Assembly (NCBI GenBank): GCA_030040155.1
Contig: JASHUG010000316.1
Coordinates: 1 to 38,811, forward strand
DNA: 38,811 bases
Direction of reading: 5' to 3'
From: Streptosporangiaceae bacterium
Lineage (GTDB): Bacteria; Actinomycetota; Actinomycetes; Streptosporangiales; Streptosporangiaceae
Shown: piece after piece, positions 36,284 to 38,811 of the stretch
Position numbering within the stretch: the stretch's first letter is position 1
Layout: the number at the start of each line of letters is the position of its first letter
Position numbers and translations under genes: made by a program
The notes under the pieces: model-generated
Seen by the model: only the letters and a program-made list of their open reading frames with translations
The model's database searches: none
Told to the model about the DNA's origin: nothing

Positions 36284-36321
36284 CCACGCTCGGCCCAAAC
36301 CTGCCTGGGATTCGGTCGGAC
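36283..36321. repeat. 39-bp direct repeat, copy 2
   Basis: gccacgctcggcccaaacctgcctgggattcggtcggac; two mismatches to copy 1. Confidence 0.9.
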
Positions 36322-36361
36322 ATCCAAAAGCAACGGCGCTGGCCCGCGCCAACTGGGCGTC

Positions 36362-36967
36362 TTACCGGTGGGCGGCCGCCGCTCGGTGCTTGGTGAGCGA
36401 GTGCGTTACCGACGCTATGAGGATCTCCTTGACGGAATCCCGGCGGCGCGCATCGCACAGCAGGACGGGCACGTCGGAATCCAGGTCCAAGGCATCGCGG
36501 ATCGTCTCGGTGTCGTACTCGGGCGCACCGTCGAACTTGTTAGCCGCGACCACGAACGGGGTCCTCCGCCGCTCGAAATAGTCGACGGACGAGAAGCAGT
36601 CGGCCAATCGCCTGGTGTCGGCGAGCACGACAGCACCGAGCGCACCGTAAGCAAGCTCGTCCCACATGAACCAGAATCGTTCCTGCCCCGGCGTGCCGAA
36701 CAGGTAAAGCACGACGCCGCTCGGAAAGGTGATCCTGCCGAAGTCCATCGCCACCGTCGTCGTGTGCTTGTGTTCCACCACGGCCGTGTCATCGACTCCG
36801 ACTCCGACCTCGCTGAGCACCTCCTCCGTGCGCAGCGGCCGTACCTCGCTGATCGCCCCAACCAGCGTGGTCTTCCCTACCCCGAAGCCCCCCGCGATCA
36901 GGATCTTCGTGACGACCGGCGCAGCTATGGCTCCCGCCACTGCCTCATAGCGCGCGGAGTCCATCAA
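36362..36967 (-). CDS. Conservon-type GTP/ATP-binding protein (CvnD-like)
   Basis: ILIAGGFGVGKTTLVGAISEVRPLRTEEVLSEVGVGVDD...TTTVAMDFGRI...LFGTPGQERFWFMWDELAYGALGAVVLADTRR. Confidence 0.92.
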   Translation of the reverse strand: MMDSARYEAVAGAIAAPVVTKILIAGGFGVGKTTLVGAISEVRPLRTEEVLSEVGVGVDDTAVVEHKHTTTVAMDFGRITFPSGVVLYLFGTPGQERFWFMWDELAYGALGAVVLADTRRLADCFSSVDYFERRRTPFVVAANKFDGAPEYDTETIRDALDLDSDVPVLLCDARRRDSVKEILIASVTHSLTKHRAAAAHR

Positions 36968-37316
36968 GCACGCTCCTCATCACACTTTCTTCCAGAGTGC
37001 ACACCGCGGGCGGGCGGGCAACGGTCACCGCGCCGCGTTCCAGGAGGTCGCCGAGCAGGACCCGCACGACGCCCAGCGGCAGGTCCGTTTCTGACGCGAG
37101 TTCCGCAACCGCGGTGGGCGCGCGGCACAGGTGCAGCAGGCGCCGATGCTCGGGCCCCAGCCCTCGGGCGTCGACCACGAGAGGCCCGGCTGCCGCAACA
37201 TGGTCGATCAAGCCCAGCGCGGCGCCGTGCGGCCTCGTCCGGCCACGGGTAAGTGCGTACGGTCGGACGACCGGACCGGCCTCCCGATCGAGCCACCTAT
37301 CTCCGCCGTCAGTCAT
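36945..37316 (-). CDS. DUF742 family protein (CvnC-like)
   Basis: VVRPYALTRGRTRPHGAALGLIDHV...GLGPEHRRLLHLCRAPTAVAELASETDLPLGVVRVLLGDLLERGAVTV. Start at ATG 37316. Confidence 0.9.
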   Translation of the reverse strand: MTDGGDRWLDREAGPVVRPYALTRGRTRPHGAALGLIDHVAAAGPLVVDARGLGPEHRRLLHLCRAPTAVAELASETDLPLGVVRVLLGDLLERGAVTVARPPAVCTLEESVMRSVLDGLRAL

Positions 37317-37747
37317 TCCATCAGCCGATCCACTGCCGCCACGGCGACTTCCGCTGACCTCGGGTTCGTCGACAGGTACTGACCAAGGCGCTTGACGAGC
37401 ATGGCCATCTCGTAAACGACAAGGCCGTGGTCTGCATCTGCCGGGCAAAGCGCCGCAAGGCAACTTCCCTGTCCGGCGGCCATGACGAACATCAGAGCCG
37501 TATCCATCTGAACAATTGTCTGCCGGGCCTCGCCACCGTGGAAGCGGAGGGCGGCACCGCGCGCGAGGCTCTGCATTCCGGCCGCCACCGCGGCCATGTG
37601 CTCGGCGTCCTCGCGACTCAGGCCGTCTGACGCTCCGAGCGTTAGGCCGTCGCGGGACAGGAGGACCGCCTGACTGATGCCGCTGACCCTGCGCACCAGA
37701 TCATCGAGAACCCAGTCCATCGTCGCTGAAAAGGCCCCCTGCTCCAT
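37313..37747 (-). CDS. Roadblock/LC7 domain protein (CvnB-like)
   Basis: MDWVLDDLVRRVSGISQAVLLSRDGLTLGASDGLSREDAEHMAAVAAGMQSLARGAALRFHGGEARQTIVQMD. ATG at 37747. Confidence 0.92.
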   Translation of the reverse strand: MEQGAFSATMDWVLDDLVRRVSGISQAVLLSRDGLTLGASDGLSREDAEHMAAVAAGMQSLARGAALRFHGGEARQTIVQMDTALMFVMAAGQGSCLAALCPADADHGLVVYEMAMLVKRLGQYLSTNPRSAEVAVAAVDRLME

Positions 37748-38811
37748 CACTCCCCCCCATCGTCCTCCGGCCAGGCGGCCAGATCCGGGTTTCCGGCTGG
37801 CGATGGCCACGACTCCCCGGCCGACGGCGGCGTCCAAGACTCACCGGGCGTCGGCGGCCGCGACTTGTCGGCAGGTGTCGAACCGGCTCCTTCCCCCGGT
37901 TCGCCAGAGGACTTAGCGAGTTCGAGTCCGAACTGCAGCGACTGTACGAGGGCTCGGGTCTCCGCCGGGTTGGGTCCGTAGCCGGCCGGCTCGTTGTTGC
38001 CTTCTGGCTCGCTCGCGCTCACCTGAGTGCTCTCGGGTACCAACGGATCATCAGTCTTGAGCTGTGGCGCGAGGCTAGCCTGGCGGACCCGGCGTGGCAA
38101 CCACGGCTTATCGGAGTCGACCGGCCTTGGCGCAACCAGGCGCGGGGACTCCGGCCAGGCAGAGTCGTCGTCGTCGTCGGTCACCGCAGATGCATGTCTG
38201 CCGTTCCCCGGTCCGGGCGCCGAGGTATCGGCACCGTTAGGCGATCCGACCGACGGATTGATGCGGAACATATCGAATGCCTGACCGCTGGGAGCCCCCG
38301 GCTGCCGCGCCGCGCCCGCAGGCTCGCCGACGTCGTCGAGCGGGCCGGATCGGTTGCCGACCAGATCCAGACCGCCGCCGGGCAGGTTCAGGCCACCACC
38401 CGCGGGCTCAAACCTGGGACCAGGGGGCTGCAGGTCGGAACCGGCGGGCTGCAGGCCGGGACTGGAGGGCTCCTGCACTGGCCCCTGAGCACCAACGGCC
38501 AGGTCCAGGTCATCGTGCGCCAGGCCGGTGGTGGCTAGCTCTTGACCGGCGTTGCCGACAACCCCGGGGCCAGCGGCGGCCAGCCCGGGGCCGGCGTTGC
38601 TGACGAGCCCGGGTCCAGTGGAGGCGAGCCCAGGGCTGGTGTCAGCGACGTCCCCGCCACCGCCGGCCGCGAGCTCGCGCCCACCGCCGGGCTCGTGCGC
38701 AACGCCGCGGAAATCCGGTCCGCTGCCGCCCTGGTCGCGTCCGCTGCCGGCAAGTTCCCGGCCTGCGCTGATGAGCTCGCGGCCGTTCCCGATGACGCGA
38801 ACTCCGGGGGT
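37747..38811 (-). CDS. C-terminal part of a large Pro/Gly-rich protein, probably the conservon sensor kinase (CvnA-like); runs off right edge
   Basis: I translated the frame of ORF 37747..38478 from the window edge (38811) without meeting a stop: ...NGRELISAGRELAGSGRDQGG...TSPGLASTGPGLVSNAGPGLAAAGPGVVGNAG.... Position upstream of roadblock/DUF742/GTPase fits cvnA; the catalytic domain is outside the window. Confidence 0.65.
   Translation of the reverse strand, partial: TPGVRVIGNGRELISAGRELAGSGRDQGGSGPDFRGVAHEPGGGRELAAGGGGDVADTSPGLASTGPGLVSNAGPGLAAAGPGVVGNAGQELATTGLAHDDLDLAVGAQGPVQEPSSPGLQPAGSDLQPPGPRFEPAGGGLNLPGGGLDLVGNRSGPLDDVGEPAGAARQPGAPSGQAFDMFRINPSVGSPNGADTSAPGPGNGRHASAVTDDDDDSAWPESPRLVAPRPVDSDKPWLPRRVRQASLAPQLKTDDPLVPESTQVSASEPEGNNEPAGYGPNPAETRALVQSLQFGLELAKSSGEPGEGAGSTPADKSRPPTPGESWTPPSAGESWPSPAGNPDLAAWPEDDGGE

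Noticed and set aside
1-38811. CRISPR arrays, tRNA/rRNA genes, transposase or integrase genes
   Set aside because: Looked for regularly spaced direct repeats, cloverleaf-like GGTTCGA segments and DDE/recombinase motifs on reading; none recognised.

Overview
The window is high-GC, densely coding DNA that looks like an actinomycete chromosome. This is inferred from codon use, GTG starts and a conservon-type cluster; the taxon is not proven. From left to right it contains: (a) a TetR/3Fe-4S ferredoxin/cytochrome P450 operon, a divergent LysR/ABM-monooxygenase pair and a second P450; (b) an AsnB-type amidotransferase gene coupled to a DUF5715/LAS-type metallopeptidase-like gene; (c) two zinc-ribbon membrane proteins followed by a soluble TraD/VirD4-like ATPase; (d) a HerA-like ATPase, an SbcD/Mre11 nuclease, an SbcC/Rad50 ATPase with a CPVC zinc hook, and a NurA-like protein overlapping sbcC by GTGA. 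The last group is all on the + strand within about 11 kb and resembles an archaeal-type HerA-NurA-Mre11-Rad50 DNA-end-processing set. It is interspersed with ordinary enzyme genes (amidase, alpha/beta hydrolase, LbH transferase). Further right are (e) assorted enzymes, (f) a roughly 1.2 kb segment bounded by 39-bp direct repeats outside and 15-16-bp inverted repeats inside, carrying a small membrane-protein gene, and (g) a conservon (large Pro/Gly-rich protein, roadblock, DUF742, GTPase) running off the right edge. No tRNA, rRNA, CRISPR array, transposase or integrase was recognised. All family calls come from reading motifs; no database search was done.
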